DNA from: Hyperoplus lanceolatus
Taxonomy: Eukaryota > Chordata > Actinopteri > Uranoscopiformes > Ammodytidae
Length of the DNA: 64,000 bases
Direction: 5' to 3'
Assembly: GCA_026929865.2 (NCBI GenBank)
Contig: CM049417.1
Span: forward strand, 19,448,501 to 19,512,500
The translations under genes were made by a program, and so were the position numbers. Positions 1-14,075 of this stretch are shown piece after piece. The notes below the pieces were generated by a model. The model searched no databases and had not been told where the DNA came from. It saw only the letters and a program-made list of their open reading frames with translations. The stretch's first letter is position 1, and the number at the start of each line of letters is the position of its first letter.

Positions 1-1686
1 AAGCTGCCCGCACTAGAAAGAAGTAACAAAGTTGCAGATTTTTTCGGAGTGTGGCTGTTCAAAGAGGATTGTCTTTGGAGGGCAAGACAAGAGATTGTAC
101 AGATTTGTTTTTTTTGTTGGTGGAAGTGGAAACAGATGATCAGTGGTGTTGATCAGTTAAAAGTCAAGAGGTCTTGGAAGCACAATGTACAAAGCATTTC
201 ATCTTGACCATGGAAATATTTCTACATACAGTATACTCCGACATCTCCTCTGAAGGATAACTGACAGGGACTTTTTAGGTGAAGAATCTTTGGGTGAAAA
301 GTAACTTTTATTGTGCATAAGTAAAAGGGGCTCAAGACCAATCCCTGGAGAAAAGTTCTTAAAACATACTTGGAAATTGTAATTCATTCTGAAATGTGGC
401 AAGGAATACTGGCTGGATGTGAGTAGCAAGTGTGTCTAGGGTGAAAACTTCTGTAAGAAATATTGCCTACACACTGTGACAATAAAACGTGTTATTGTCA
501 TCGCTATTTGATACTCTCATAATAACTAATCCAATTTCATATACTGCAAAATCATTGTACTCTGTAAAGGTGCTGTACATAACACATTTTAAATGCCACT
601 ATATTTAGTAAAATTATTAAAGGCCTTCAGTTAAGATCACTTTGCACTTGAATATCATTTCTGTAAAAGCTGTAGTACTTCATGTAGGCATTCCACATAC
701 AACGTATCCATCATAACACACTGTTATCCATCATGCACGCTGTTCCACTAGATATACATCTTGTGGCCTTTCAATGTTTCTCATGACATGGGCTAACATT
801 TTCCAACTGTTGCAAAGAAACAGAAGCTTGTCTATCACTAATCTCCAGCAAAAAAACACAAATTGAATCAGCGCTTTGTGCCCCCGCGCAAATGAGACAC
901 GCACCTGATAAGGTCCTCGCCACGCTTTGGAACGGCCATGTGAGCAATCCGTTGCTCCTAATTGGTCCCCTCAATTCAACACAACAAGTCAAGTGTAAAG
1001 CCAATGAGGAAGAAAAAATGCTAAAAATGCCAGGGAGTGGAGGTGAGAGAATAGCAGAGTGGAACAGTGTTTGCTTTGTGTGTAGACCATGGCATGAGCG
1101 TTCCCATCCACTGCAGTGGTTTCCGCAACACTTTGTCCAATATCACTTGTTCATGAAGTGATGCAAAACCCTGTTCCGTAAGTAGAATTTTACAGAATTT
1201 TACTATGTATCTAAGTCAAAGCACTCCTTGATAACATTCAGGCTTTGTCAGCTTTTATAACATCCAATTACATTGAATTCCAACGTGTGTATTCCGTTTC
1301 CCCCTGTTTCCCCCCCCCCCCTTCCTGGACAATCAGTTCCTGTTTCTATTTCAACCACGCATAAAAAAAATAACACATGAAAGTGATAAGTAATCAAAGG
1401 AACCCGTCTCTCGTTGATGAGATTTTGATTGCGAGACTTACACCCCAGCTTTATCAAGATGATCAATGGGGGGGGGGGGGGGGGGGTTTCAATAGGCATA
1501 ATGTCATAGTGCTAAGTCAGACCCCCTTATTTATTTTTTTTGTCTGAAGCTCGAGTGGCAGCTTTAGTGGGGAGGTGTTACTCCATCTGTCCCCCTGTGG
1601 AGCAACTGTTTGCCTTTTATCAATCACTCCAGCAGGCCATTAGGGGCCACACAGCTGCGCTAATGCCAACCATCTGAAACACCTAA

Positions 1687-1688
<2 letters not shown>
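1..1688. other. Non-coding DNA, no gene recognised
   Basis: No open frame here has a recognisable domain. The stretch is mixed AT-rich sequence with a C run at about 1310-1320 and a G run at about 1469-1486. No splice-site-bounded coding block stands out. It may be intron or intergenic DNA. Confidence 0.6.

Positions 1689-1741
<53 letters not shown>
1689..1741. repeat. (TG)n microsatellite
   Basis: An uninterrupted TG dinucleotide tract of about 26 units followed by TTTTG. The open frames across it on both strands are repeat translations (VCVCVC / HTHTHT), not genes. Confidence 0.97.
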
Positions 1742-1744
<3 letters not shown>

Positions 1745-4700
1745 GTTATGTGTGAGAGAGAATGTGCGACTGTGCTTTTTCGCGTGCCTGTGCGCAGACA
1801 TGATTTCCCCTTCCTTACCCAGCGGCGGCAGTGGCACGGATAGCGAGGGACAAATTAACCCCACGGGATTTGTGAGGAGGTGACATGAGATGTGTGGTCA
1901 GCAATCAGAAAGGAGCGAACAGATAAACAGGCAAACAGCTGGGCTTCCACTTGGCTAAAATGAGTCGGGGATATCACCTGATTGCTTGATGGCATGCACA
2001 CTTTCTTGTGTGCGCATACACATTATAACCCCCCCCCCCCTCCCTCCCTCCCCCTGACACACACACACACACACATACATGCCTAAATAACCAAAGATGG
2101 ACTATCATTTTGCATTGACCAAGTGAGGACCTCTGTTTCTGATCATTTAAAAAGAAAAAAAAAGAAACACAATAAACCAAGAAATACACACACACTCTTC
2201 CTCAGAATCTCTTTCTTATTCACCGGCTGACAGATCTGACAGGTAGGCAGCAGAGTTGACACCGTGTAATTTGTACGCGGGCAAAAAGGCACCATTATAT
2301 CTGCATTTGCGCCTTATCTCAGCGACTTGGCTGGGGTGTGGTGCACACTGCACACTGGCTTCCAGCCAAGAAGCAAGGTGCTGATGGGTAATTGATATGC
2401 TATTGGGGCTGTTTTTTTCTCCCCGCTCCGGGGCCATCCATTACGGCTCGGTGCGTCTCCGTGCGCCCGGCTGTGATAGACTACTAGGACATGTACAGGG
2501 AGATCAGTGCTGGAGGTGAGGTGGGAGGGGGGGGAGAGTCATCGCACAATGGGGAGTGATTGAGGCGTGACATGGAGGTAATGGTGTTTTCACAGACATG
2601 GCCGCTGATATCGCCATCATACCCCCATTTTAGGTCTGCCGCTGACAAACATCCATTTTGGTAGACACTCCTCTTATACGGCTTCGGGTAGACAGAGGCT
2701 GATTGAAACCTGGCTTTTTCTCCAAACAATGCCACAACTAACACCTTGACAGCGAAACAAAAAAAAATATATGGTCTGTGATCAGATATTGTGTGCAGGC
2801 CAGGGCAGGAAATTAGCTGGGACGAGAGCCAAAATGCCCTTAAGAAATTTCAAATCGGCCCCCTCCTTAAAGGGGCACTAGGTTCAGAGGAGGGGACTTG
2901 TTTAAATTTGAATCATGAATCAAAACTTCATTATTTTGAGGAACCGGGAACCAAACATAAGACTAGAAAATGTTTCTATATGGGTTTGAACTGTATTGAT
3001 GAAATTGTAAAGCCAAAGAGTCTGCAATGGACAGCATAATTCCCCAGGGCTTAGCATTACTACTGATTCTCCATTATATCATTTACACTTAAGCACTCTT
3101 TTAAGTGGTATTAAAAAGGTCGTTAAAACGTTTTCAATTTGATATGGAGAACCCTTAAGGGGAGGAAACAGGGGATTTCCCAACATTTGATAGAATTTCC
3201 CTGGAAATGATCCAAAATGCCCCTAGGGGAAAAAAAAACCCTGGTAAAACAAAGTGAATTTCCTACAGCGGTACAGACTCATGCACCATAAATAAACCTT
3301 CCACCAAAAAAAAATGATTATGCAATGTGATCGTCTTGGAAAATTACAATATCCATTACAAAGCAAAATCCGAAAGAAAGTTATTTTGTGCTATTCTTAC
3401 GTCTGCAATCATGTCAATGTAAACCCTTTACTGAACTAACAGGGAACATCATTAGGGCATACTGTAGAGTATGGCCATTGTTTTATTATAAAATGAATCT
3501 CGGGTTCAAAGCCCTGCCATCCAGCAAATCTCCCGTTACCTCGGCTGCATGTTGGCATCTCCTTTGAGACGTAACCATGAGCTACATGAATTAATACCAT
3601 GGCTAAGGCACCTGCTAATCCAGTGCTAAGCTGTCGCCAGCAGACAAATGAGAAGGGAAAGCCTGTCACAAGCTCTAACAGGTTGCTGACATGGGCCTGG
3701 GCTTGTTCTCCCTTGAGGTCATGTGCTGTAACCTTGTTCACTTTAGCTTCCAAAGCAAGGAAGAAGCTCCTCAAATACTACCCCTTTTGTGTGTTTCTTG
3801 GATCAACAAAAAAATCATTATTCCTTGGCTGAGTAAGGCCTTTACTTTTCTAAAAGCACCCATGTCCACAGGGCTGAGTGGGCAGACTGTAAGTACGTAG
3901 GGTATGTATTTTATTAATGGATGAACATGAATTTAAATGGTAAGTCTTCAAAAATGTGGGTTCAAAACATAGAAAATGAAACATATTTATCTGGCTGCTA
4001 CCATATCTTTTCCTATCATATATCTGTCTTTTATTCCAGTGATCAATCAATAAGGTCATGTTAGTTGATTATCCTGGATTGCAATCACTTGAGAAGTCAT
4101 GCTGCATGTTCTCCTTTTTGTTCTTGAAATGTCAGTTTACTAATATTGTACACTCCCAAAAAAAGTATATATTACTATCAGGGTACACCCAAATCAGTGT
4201 CTAATATAATTTATATCAGAAATATACTGTTTACATCTGGTAGGTGTGTTTGCAGATCAGATTTGGAAAGGAGAAATTCCCATGCGCACAAATACAGGGA
4301 TGTTCAAAACAAAGCCAAGGATAGTACACCTACAGCAGGAGATGGAAGACAGCATTTGACAAAGAAAGGGCTATGCTCAGCCACGCTAGCTACACAAAGT
4401 TAATACTTGGATGCTGGACAAAGGTTAGGCTATATGAGTGCTTGTCCTAATATAGAACTGCCCAGAAAATATGTCTTTATTTCTCCCCAATTCACCCCAA
4501 AACCAAACAATAAAAATGGAAATAGGTTTCTTTATTAAAATGGAAATGCAATAAACTAAAAATCCTAAATATAAGTAGAATCCTGGAATGATACAGATTT
4601 CAATTATTTTAGGAGTGTGTTGAATTGGCAGTGAATTCCGCTCTGCAGTAGTATTGCCTGAACTTTAACTAGCTGTTGCAGGGCCAGAGTAAAACAAATA

Positions 4701-6557
4701 GAGTGGACTATGTAAGTGAGGACTGGGCTGAGTGACATTATATATTTTCTATTGTGTGCCAAACTCAGCAGAAACTTAGGTTATCTTGCAGATCAATATT
4801 CATTACAAGTTTGTCTGACATATCAGCTAAACTCACAGCCAAAACATTGCATTTTAAATACTGTTCTCAAATAGATGGAATAGTCTAGTTCATTCATAAT
4901 GGGCCAAAACATTTCAAGTCATCAGGATCCTGCCATAGACTAAAGATTGATCTGCCAAGCAATTTAAGAGCCTGAATCAAAGACATTAATAAACCCACTT
5001 TGAGTTGGAACCACTTTTTTGGCACAGACACACCAGTCCAAAAGAGACGGGCCTGTTTTTTCACAATTATACTGACTGACATATTCAATTTCATTTGCAT
5101 GAAAGGGGCCCATTTCCTTCAAAAGCTTTAACTTGCAGGGTGAGGTGGGGTTGTGGCGGGCGATAATTAATCCTAACACATAGGGTGGCAGTCTGCAAAT
5201 ACCCTGCTCCGTTTGGACATACGAGTGGTGGAGAAAGGGGCCATTTAAAGATGCCATTAACTACATTTGACATCTTAAAGCCACCGCATTTTAAGTTCTG
5301 TGATATTGACAAATTGTCACAATGGCAGCGAATGGTGTGAAATGGGACTGAAAAGGGGCTGGCTAATGTTGGAACAGGGTTAACGTAAGATGTGGCATAT
5401 GTGCCTTTGATATTTGACTTACTATGTAATCCTTTAAGGGATTCTGAAAGTTCATTGCAGCAATAGCATTATCACAGTATACAAATAAAGAAAGGTGCAG
5501 AGGGATGGTTGGGTTGGTTGGAAGTTGTGAATGTTGTTGTGAATGCATTGGTTTATAAAGCAACAACTTCTCTCAATAGATTAATTAACTGTCTATACAG
5601 TGTTCAAAAACATCTGACCCCCGCCTAAAATGTAAACAGACTTTAGTAGTGCAGACACACAAACACTGAGATACACAATGCAACAAAAAACAAATGAGAA
5701 AGAGAAGGGAAGATAGCACACACACACACTCTCACTCACACACTAATCAATAGAACAAATGCAAAGTATAAACCATTTTCGTGGGGCACTACACAACGCT
5801 CTATCTGCAGCGTTATGATAAAAAATGTGTCTTTTGTAACGCGCGGGGGGAAACAAACTCCATATTGTATGTGCCCACAAAGGGTCTAGGCGGAGAGAAA
5901 GGGAAAAGGGAACCGGAGCTTAATTAGAACTGTTTGGCTGATTTGCATTGCATGCTCATCGGTAATCTCGCCCTTAAATGAAAACTGAAATTCCTATTGC
6001 AATTAGTGATTACTTGAAAAGGGATATGGCCAGGCGAATGATTGTTAATTACTGGATCAGGAATAGTACATTAATTCACTGCAGAGTTTTTTTTTAATGC
6101 AGTGCAGTGATGGGGACCTGCTCTTCCATCAATATTGTGTGGCTTGTCACACATAATGAAGTTCATAATACAAGCCTTTCTCCCACACACTGCCCCCCCC
6201 CCCCTCCTACGCTTAAATGTGCTCTCTAAGCAAAATTCATAACAGTCATTATGTAAAACTAATTCAATAGAATATACAAGAATGCAGCTTAATGACACAT
6301 TAATACAGAAACTGCACATGGATACTATGGGGCTGCAGGTCCATTTCGTGATAAGGTCAGGGTCTCTTTATTTGGCTCATGAGTCCCCCTTGAATAAATT
6401 AATGCATATCATCGCTTGCAACACTGCTCTCAAAAGGCAGGAAAACCAATGCATGAGTTGCAATGCACAATTCACCAGCGCATTCTCCTGGACAAATATT
6501 CATCCCAGGAACTATCACCATGTTCACACTACTGCCACGCTGTTGTGTCTCTCTCTT
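1742..6557. other. Non-coding DNA with a candidate regulatory block
   Basis: No gene seen. There is a C run with a short (AC)n near 2031-2075, a purine-rich stretch near 2520-2540, and a C run at 6193-6204. Reading frames of 70-112 codons occur on both strands but show no domain, no hydrophobic pattern and no compositional bias. The stretch 3481-3760 is listed separately as a candidate regulatory block. Confidence 0.55.
3481..3760. promoter_or_regulatory. Candidate conserved non-coding block
   Basis: About 280 bp of complex, repeat-free sequence of near-even base composition, unlike the AT-rich, microsatellite-rich DNA on either side. It includes ATGAATTAATACCATGG near 3585. A frame of 112 codons runs across it on the minus strand but has no recognisable domain. 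The idea that this is an enhancer is inference from texture only; no alignment was possible. Confidence 0.2.
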
Positions 6558-6810
6558 GTGTTCACACTGGACGCGTTATTTTTGTCACATCGCTTGAACT
6601 GCTAGCCCTTTCACCACTGATTTGACATTGGCTGTGTGTGTGTGCAGATCCATACATACAGAAAGGAAAGTATCTACTTATTGGGGTTTCATATGGTTAA
6701 CATAATGTATGTATCGCCACATGTTGTGGTTTGTATGATGTCAAACTACTTATTTTCTTTAGCTAATGTCAACAATAGGTGCCACACAACGTGTCCAGTG
6801 TGAGCAAGGC
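6558..6810. mobile_element. MITE-like TIR element, about 250 bp
   Basis: The left end reads TTCACACTGGACGCGTT (from 6561) and the right end is its imperfect inverse, AACGTGTCCAGTGTGAGCA (6788-6806). Between them lies non-coding AT-rich DNA with a short (TG)n. Facing TIRs of about 16 bp around a short non-coding core are the mark of a non-autonomous DNA transposon. I could not define a target duplication, so the exact borders and superfamily are open. Confidence 0.55.
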
Positions 6811-7137
6811 CTACGGTGGCAAAGGATTCAATTTCAATGGGACTTTCTGAAAACCCAGTAAGTGTGTATTGCTGGCACTCCTATGCTAGCTCTAAGTGTG
6901 GGGTTATAGCTATGCAGTAGTTAGGGGTCCCTGTTTGCACAGACAACAGCAGCAGTAGCAGCTTCAAAAAGAATGGCTAATGCTCATTCAATGCACTGAC
7001 AGATTCTCTGACAAGACGGTCGGGCTCCAGAGGTGCTCAAGCACAGCCCATTGTGCACTGACACAAACCCCTTTGGGTGTTAGAATATTCTTGCTGGATG
7101 GAAGCAAACATTGCAAATGGGAGAACAACATTAATAA

Positions 7138-7140
<3 letters not shown>

Positions 7141-7177
<37 letters not shown>

Positions 7178-7186
7178 GGGGGGGGG
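7141..7186. repeat. (GT)n running into a G run
   Basis: About 17 GT units (7141-7174) pass directly into a 13-base G run (7174-7186). The same GT-then-G arrangement recurs at 22896-22925. Confidence 0.95.
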
Positions 7187-7436
7187 TCCATTAAATAAAT
7201 ATAAAGGGTTTATTTATGGAACAGTGCTGAGCTACTTAGTACTGAGGATAAGATGGAAACTGAAAGGGCTCCCTTATTCCATTATAATTTTAGATTCATA
7301 AAGGAAAAACAAAACAAAAAAAATTCAGTTCTGAGTGATTACGGCTACATCAGTAATATAGTCCTCCTGTGGCATACTAGTGCTTGCGAAGGGAAGTCTT
7401 GTACCCTACTCTCTCTCACTCTCAACCAGACGGCCT

Positions 7437-7468
<32 letters not shown>
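7437..7468. repeat. (CA)n microsatellite
   Basis: About 15 CA units, simple tract. Confidence 0.95.
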
Positions 7469-7471
<3 letters not shown>

Positions 7472-7741
7472 GAGCTACCACCGTCTCCCTCGGGACACAT
7501 TAGCGAGGTAGAGGGATCCAGTTTGTCACTTAATAAAAACTGGCCCACTCAAACAGATGGCTTTGTTCAAACGGTCCCCCCCGTTCCAATGCTAAAAGCT
7601 GGAGCTGAACCACTGCTGCTGCTGCTGTGGCAAAATCAGACACATGAAAGCTCACCTCCCCTCGCGATGGAAACCAAACAGAAGGAAACATATAAATATT
7701 GAATCGCAGCCACTGTCGGTGTGAGACCCTCCACCAGAGAG

Positions 7742-7780
7742 AAGGAGAGAGAGAGAGAGAAAGAAAGAGAGAGAGAGAGC
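7742..7780. repeat. (GA)n microsatellite, imperfect
   Basis: GA tract interrupted by AAAGAAAG in the middle. Confidence 0.93.
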
Positions 7781-9852
7781 GAGAGGAAAAAATCCAGTAG
7801 ACCTTCCTGTTGTTGGAAATTCTGAACATCTGGGCTGTGTTTTTCAAACGTTATGGCTCACAAAATCAAACAGAGACTTCAATTTCAACAAGACTTTTAT
7901 TTTTCATCTCCCCTTATTCATTGCTTTGTTTATTTGTCGTGTGAATACACAAATCTAAGGGAGCATTTTGTATGTGACCATTCGAGGGGGGGAGGGGGGA
8001 ATACAGTCGAGAAAGAAGTTTGACATTTTGATTTGTTTGTCTTGTTGTTTTTTGTTTTTTCTCTAGCGTCTGGACAAAAAAAATAAAAAATAGAGAGAGA
8101 GCACATAGATAAGTAATTCTAATTGTGCCGGCTTTCTCTGTTTGGAAGTCGGCACAGTCTATTTGCAAAAAAGTTAATTATCTGATAGGCAGTGGCAGCC
8201 ACTAACACAGAAAAGCCCATTCGTTCCTTCTGTTATCCACTAGGAAATGGAACGATTCATTAAATGGCAGTGGCTGCGGCAAAAATGGCCAATAGTTATC
8301 GCAATGGGGGCTGCACAGACTTGAAAAGATGTTTAAAATGGAAAAAAAGAAGAATAAAAGTGATAAACATTCTTTGGCCATGTCAGCTTACTGCCAATGC
8401 AATGCCATGTGTAGATAATAAGAGCACATGAATTCATATAATTCTGAAGCTTCTACCGCAACATGTCATGTACTTTTTTTTCATGTGAGATTGATAAGTA
8501 AATATCACCATGACAGCAAATGCACAAGATGGAAATCTGCAAAAAAAGCTGCTGGCTTTTTTTTTTTTTTTCAATACATGTAACAGAAATCAAAAGATAT
8601 GGACGGGGAAGCGTGGAATGGGGGAAAATCAAATAAGCAACATGTTGAACTGGCTCTTTTCAAGAGAGAATTACACTATGCTGAGGCCTGTCTTATTTCT
8701 CCCTAGCATAAACTTCACATAATTGTCTTTTGCCCTCAACCACGGAGCGGAAAAGCTTGCCTCACATTTGTGTCTGCGTACGAGCAAAGATGGATTATGT
8801 AGCAAATCATTTTGGGGGGACGGGGGGTTCGACATTGTATATTTAAACAGACTTTAATTTTATGGATAAGTAGTGCCAAGCCATTTCCGATGGCTGCCAG
8901 TTGTCAGGGCCATAAGAGGTGACACGTTTCCCTGCACTGTGTTTTCTCAGGCGCTTACAGGCAAAAAACTAGCTCATGCTCCAGCAATCCTGCTACATGA
9001 CAACTGGCTTCCTTACAACAACTCGGATAAAGCAAGCTTTTTTCTTCTTTTTTTTAGGGCATAGACAACTAGGCCTTTTAATTCTAAAATGTTTGCACAT
9101 TGCACAACAAATTTCCAGGACAAAGTACTATGCAGGAAAAGTTCAAGGACCAAAGTGAACTTTCACAGGCCACTTATTGTATGCAGCAGTGAAGGTCAAC
9201 TATTGCATATAAAAGAGAGCAAGAAAAATGGTAGTAATTTAAACCTTTCTGAGGTAAAAAAAAAAAAAAAACTCGCCTCTTCAGAGTCAACAATGAGTGT
9301 GTAGCATAGACGTGTTCGGCTTTCAAACGTTCACTCTACCATTTGGAACAGCATTGGACAGTTTAGATATCTTGGGCTGTTAGCTTTAAATGCACGCTTT
9401 ATTCAGACACTTAAGTAAGTGTTTCATCACTGGAGGTGTACTTTTATTGCATGGAATGTGCAGTGCATGCTTAAAAGGCACATCATAATTAAGTTTGGTC
9501 AAAATGATTTAATCTAAGTTTAATAAAAGCATTTATTACAAACAATTTTAAATTATTATTATTGTGGTCAAAATACAATACCTCACGCTGCTGTATTTAA
9601 TATATGTCAAAGTGCCATATCATTTTCCAAATTCATTTAAATTAAATAATGTATTCTTGATTACATTTTTAATTAGTTTGTTTTAAACTAAATGCGTGAC
9701 ATTCTATACTGCAGGGTAACATATGAGCTGTGTATTAGTGGGTTGTTTTAGTCAGCTTCACATTATTAATATGTCTCCAACAAAACCGCATGCAGTACAT
9801 CTAAGTAGAGGGAATTCCTAATTGCGAACCCCTAAAGACAACCGTTAGGCAC

Positions 9853-9966
<114 letters not shown>

Positions 9967-10449
9967 CCACATCTTTGAAGAGCTACAGTTGGGAAACAAA
10001 TGAGGGGCGGGTGGTATCAGGGTCAGACTTGGTTGGATAGGGGTTTTCACTTGGAAGCAAACAGCGCAATGTCACCCCAGGAGCAACAAAAACAACAACC
10101 CCCAGGGGACATAATTAAAATAAGCCAGTTAAATTAAGTGATTCAGATGACTCTTTGAAAGGCTCTTTTTCTTAATGTGTGTGTGTGTGTGGCGATGATT
10201 CATGGAGAGATGTTTAGAAGTAAAGAGGGGTGACTGTACATGCATGTCTGTCTGTGTAGTGTGTGTGTTTGTGTGTTACTAAAACACTGTGCATTTGAGT
10301 GACACTGTGACAGGTGTATACATATTCATTACATTCATCAACCAGTAAACAAAGGAAATGTACCATACTATGACTATATGTCTAACACTTTTGACTTATA
10401 ACTTACTTCAAATATATCCATTGAATTCCTGCTCTAAATAAACCTGATT

Positions 10450-10650
10450 TTAAAGGTGGAGTCTGCCATTCTGGAGAATGCTTGTTGTCAAAATCACTTT
10501 TCGTCAAAAGCATTGAGTATCTCATCACAATCTGCTACTTTACTGTGTGTGCACTGCAAAAATAGAGATATGCACAGATTTTGACCAAAACAAGTCATTT
10601 TGAAAACAAGCCACTCGTCCAGAATTGCTGAAGTATTCGCACCACATTAT
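10450..10650 (+). repeat. Dispersed repeat family B, copy 1
   Basis: This starts at TTTTAAAGGTGGAGTCTGCC and contains AATGCTTGTTGTCAAAATC followed by ACTTTTCGTCAAAAGCATTG, then TGTGTGTGCACTGCAAAAAT. The same order of blocks occurs at 32901-33060 and 57520-57660. The TTTAAAGG start is like that of several short TIR elements, so a non-autonomous DNA transposon is likely, but the far end is not certain. Confidence 0.6.
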
Positions 10651-13109
10651 AGGTGATTTAAATGAAAAATGATCGGGCTGCTGAACTTTGGTTTAGAGTT
10701 TAGACTGGAACATCTGTATAAAAAATAATGAATAAAAATAAATAAAGAGAGAACCGCAGATGACGATTTGACAAGCAACCGACAAAAATAGAAACCAAAC
10801 AAAGAGGCAGCTGAATACTCAGTACTGGCTGATGTCTTCATGAGAAACCTTGGTTTGCGATGAAGTGTATGAAAAAAAAAATGCTTGTCAGAGTTCAAAC
10901 AGACCACATTGTTCCAACTGTGTTTCGATGAGTGATTCTAATGGAACATTGTGTCATGTTTTTTCTCAGAGGCCCGGGTGAAAAATAAAAGAAAGTTAGG
11001 TTTTTCTAAAATATGTCTATAGAGCGTCCTTAGGGTTCTGAGAGTGTTGGGGGAGTGTGGCCTTTGGACTGATGGACTTAGTTGCGTTTCTCTTCTTTTT
11101 CTTTTGTTCACTCTGTGCCAAAACCCAGCCTCAGTTGACAGAGCGAGATGGTTACACAAAAGGCACAGCCCTCCAGTGCAAATGTTTGCCAGCAGTAATG
11201 GGAGTGAGTGAATGTGTGTGTGTGGGTTTTCGTGCGCATTAAGTGTGTATACATAAGGATGTGAACGCAAATACTGTACATACAATACATTTAATAGTGG
11301 TGGGTCTTGACAATTTTGCTGCTGTGTTTTTTTGAAGGGAGAGAGTATTTTTCTTATCACAAATTTAGCTAGGAGAAACCTTTTTTTTCTGGTAACAATA
11401 TTAAGACCTTTCTTTTTTTTACGATGCCCTTTGTCAGTTATCGGAATTATTATAAAAAGCACAACTGTGAGTAATGGCTGGGGCTATTAGCCTTTACTGT
11501 GGCAGTAGTGAAACTGCGAAGGGGAAGCGAGAGAGTATAAAGCCAATGACATTGTCACAAAATGCCACAAGGTAACTACGCTCCTCAGTAAGTAATGACT
11601 TCATCCCTTTTCCTCACATAGATTAAAGGTTAAATACTAAGCTGACACATTGACTCGGCATGCCTGCTAACTTCATGATTATTCTAGGAGATCTAGCACA
11701 CTAAAAGAAGAGCTAAAGCGGGCTGTTTTTTTCAAGAGAGTCAAACTGATGGAAAGGCAGTTTGTCACAGTGCTGAGACCACAAATAAGTGTCCCTTTTT
11801 AGAATGCTTTGAAATGTCAGTTGTCTACAGTCAATTACAGAAGGATGCAGTGTGTGTCTTCCTGGCTGCTGTTAAAGAGCCATATGCAGGGTACAAACTT
11901 CCCTTCCTCTCTCATGCTCAGTGTAGTACATTAACATCAGGATTCTCAGTATCACAATGTGCCTTACACACATCTTTTGTAATAGAAAAACAATTCTAGT
12001 GCAGTGCAGCAAAATAAGTGGAAATAAAATGTTCTCAATCATTTTAGTTTCACTTAGAGGCACTCTAATACCTACTTTTGCGAAAACGTACTGGTAAATA
12101 TTGTTATTATTATGTTGATGGCAGGGTTCTCCTTGGTCTGTTATTGGAGCAGATCTTTTTATTCACTCTGCAGCATGTAAGAACAGTCCGATGTCTTTAA
12201 TCGTTCAAACAGGTGCAGGAGCATTGTCAGAACCCATACGTCCCGTTTGACTTTTCAATGGGACCAACGTGAAATGGTATGGCTGCTGAACACGTCCCTA
12301 AAAAAACAATTTCCCTTCCCCTTATTTCTTCTGCGCTGTATTTTGTCAGGAAGAGGCAACCCAAGTCCAGATTAATTAGATTCCATTTTGTGGTCATCTT
12401 CTTTTTTTTTCCCTCTACCCCTCTATTCCATGACTCTTTTCTTTTCCCTTTGTCTTCTTGCCTTACAGTCCTTACAGCCATACGCCCTGCCACCATTTAT
12501 CACGTTGCCATCTCGACAGTGCCTCCCCCCCCTCTTTCCTTTGCTGGGAACCCATTAGAGCATCTCTACATCGTGGCAGGCCAGATTGCTTTCCGGTCCC
12601 CACTCGCGACATTTATCATCTTTTGTCCTAACTTTTTTTTTTGTATCTTGCCCCAGCCCCTCTTTTTTCGAAAGCCCCCTATCTGCAATGCCCACTATAA
12701 TGAAAGACTGAGAGGTGAGGCTCAAGTAAATAACCTAATTAAACCTAGCAAACGAGGGACAAAGAGGGGGGGGATATACACAAAAGACCTTTTTTGTGAG
12801 AATGCCAGAGGAGGAACACTCACAGATGGCACTGAGGAAGTCCAAGCAGTGATGTGGCACAATGCCCATGCCACCTTCCTATCTCAGTATTTATAGCACT
12901 GGTACTGGTGGTGTTGTTTGTCATAAACATGTCCTCTTTATACCTGACTTGGACCAACATACTGTAGTGTGACGCTTTATCCTTATTCTGATAAAAAGCA
13001 CTAAATGCACATGAAGTAAACAAATGCACATATCTGTCATATGACCCACAATCATTGCATTATTGGAACTAACATCCTGTCCCTCCTTCTCAATCCCTTT
13101 CTAATTCTT

Positions 13110-13335
13110 AGGCAAAAGCGGAGCCAGTGTCTGATTGGTCTCATTAGGGACCAACATGAAAAATGCCAAGCGTCATAACTATTGGCGCGCCACTGCAAAC
13201 TGTATCGAGTCAATACGGCAAAATGTCAGAAGGGCATTAGTGGGCAATTATTAATCCATATCAAGCTGGGATGGACAATTTAATTATCACCTAATCGATA
13301 GGCCCGTACAGATGTAGAGCAGTGGCCTGGGTGGA
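13110..13335. promoter_or_regulatory. Candidate conserved non-coding block (homeodomain-like sites)
   Basis: Complex, non-repetitive sequence with clustered homeodomain-type cores: GGCAATTATTAATCC near 13240 and TTTAATTATCACCTAATCG near 13280, plus a palindromic TTGGCGCGCCA near 13182. This is the texture of developmental enhancers in vertebrate gene deserts. Function is inferred. Confidence 0.28.
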
Positions 13336-13849
13336 GGGATCTGCTTTCCGAGAAGCTTGGGACCAGTAGAACAACTGCAGTAAACAGGGGGACGTCGCGC
13401 TTCTCTGCATGCATGACTATGGACATACTGGACAGCTTATTTTAAATGTTGAAAACCAACTGTAGTGTATTTGTATATACTTTAGGTAGATATAACTAAG
13501 CTGAAAAACAGTCCTCTCTCCTACAATTGATTTTTTGGGGACACAGAAGTGCTTAGGCTAGGGTGGTCACTTTGCAGGTTTTAATAGCACTGTGTGTGTG
13601 TGCGCCTTTTTGACTTTTGATTATTAACTGGGACAGACCCAAATGTATTCCCTTGTTCTAATGTTGTTACCAAGAGCAAACCTTGACCAAAGCTACATCC
13701 AAAGGCGTTCACCAGCAAAGTCCAAAAAGCCACATTGTTAGGAGGAGAGGAAGTTATGTATTGGGGCTAGGAATTCTATAAAACAAAAAAAAAATGTGGC
13801 TATGTGTGTAGCTTTTATTAACAACATGATATAATATTATATCACATTG

Positions 13850-14075
13850 GCAATCAATCATAATATTGCTTACTTTCTGTTGGCGTCCTCAATGCAGCCC
13901 GGAATAATTACTCTCATTGTACCCCGAAACAAACTGATCTGTAATAATGTCAGTGAAGCCTATTGTGTGAGTGATGAAACAAAATGCGTGCCGTGTAAAA
14001 GGCCTTTTGTGAATTTCAAAAGACACCGACACAATGAGGCATGGCAAAACAAAAGTCGGCTGTCTTTCACAAGAT
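13850..14075. promoter_or_regulatory. Candidate conserved non-coding block
   Basis: Complex sequence free of simple repeats, open across 76 codons on the plus strand but with no known domain and no splice signals that I can defend. It is flagged because its composition differs from the AT-rich surroundings. Confidence 0.2.

Noticed and set aside
10938-11462. 174-codon minus-strand open frame
   Set aside because: No recognisable domain, no splice context, Lys-rich start from A runs.
12279-12896. 205-codon plus-strand open frame
   Set aside because: Poly-Phe and poly-Pro runs come from T and C runs, there is no domain, and its composition matches the surrounding non-coding DNA.
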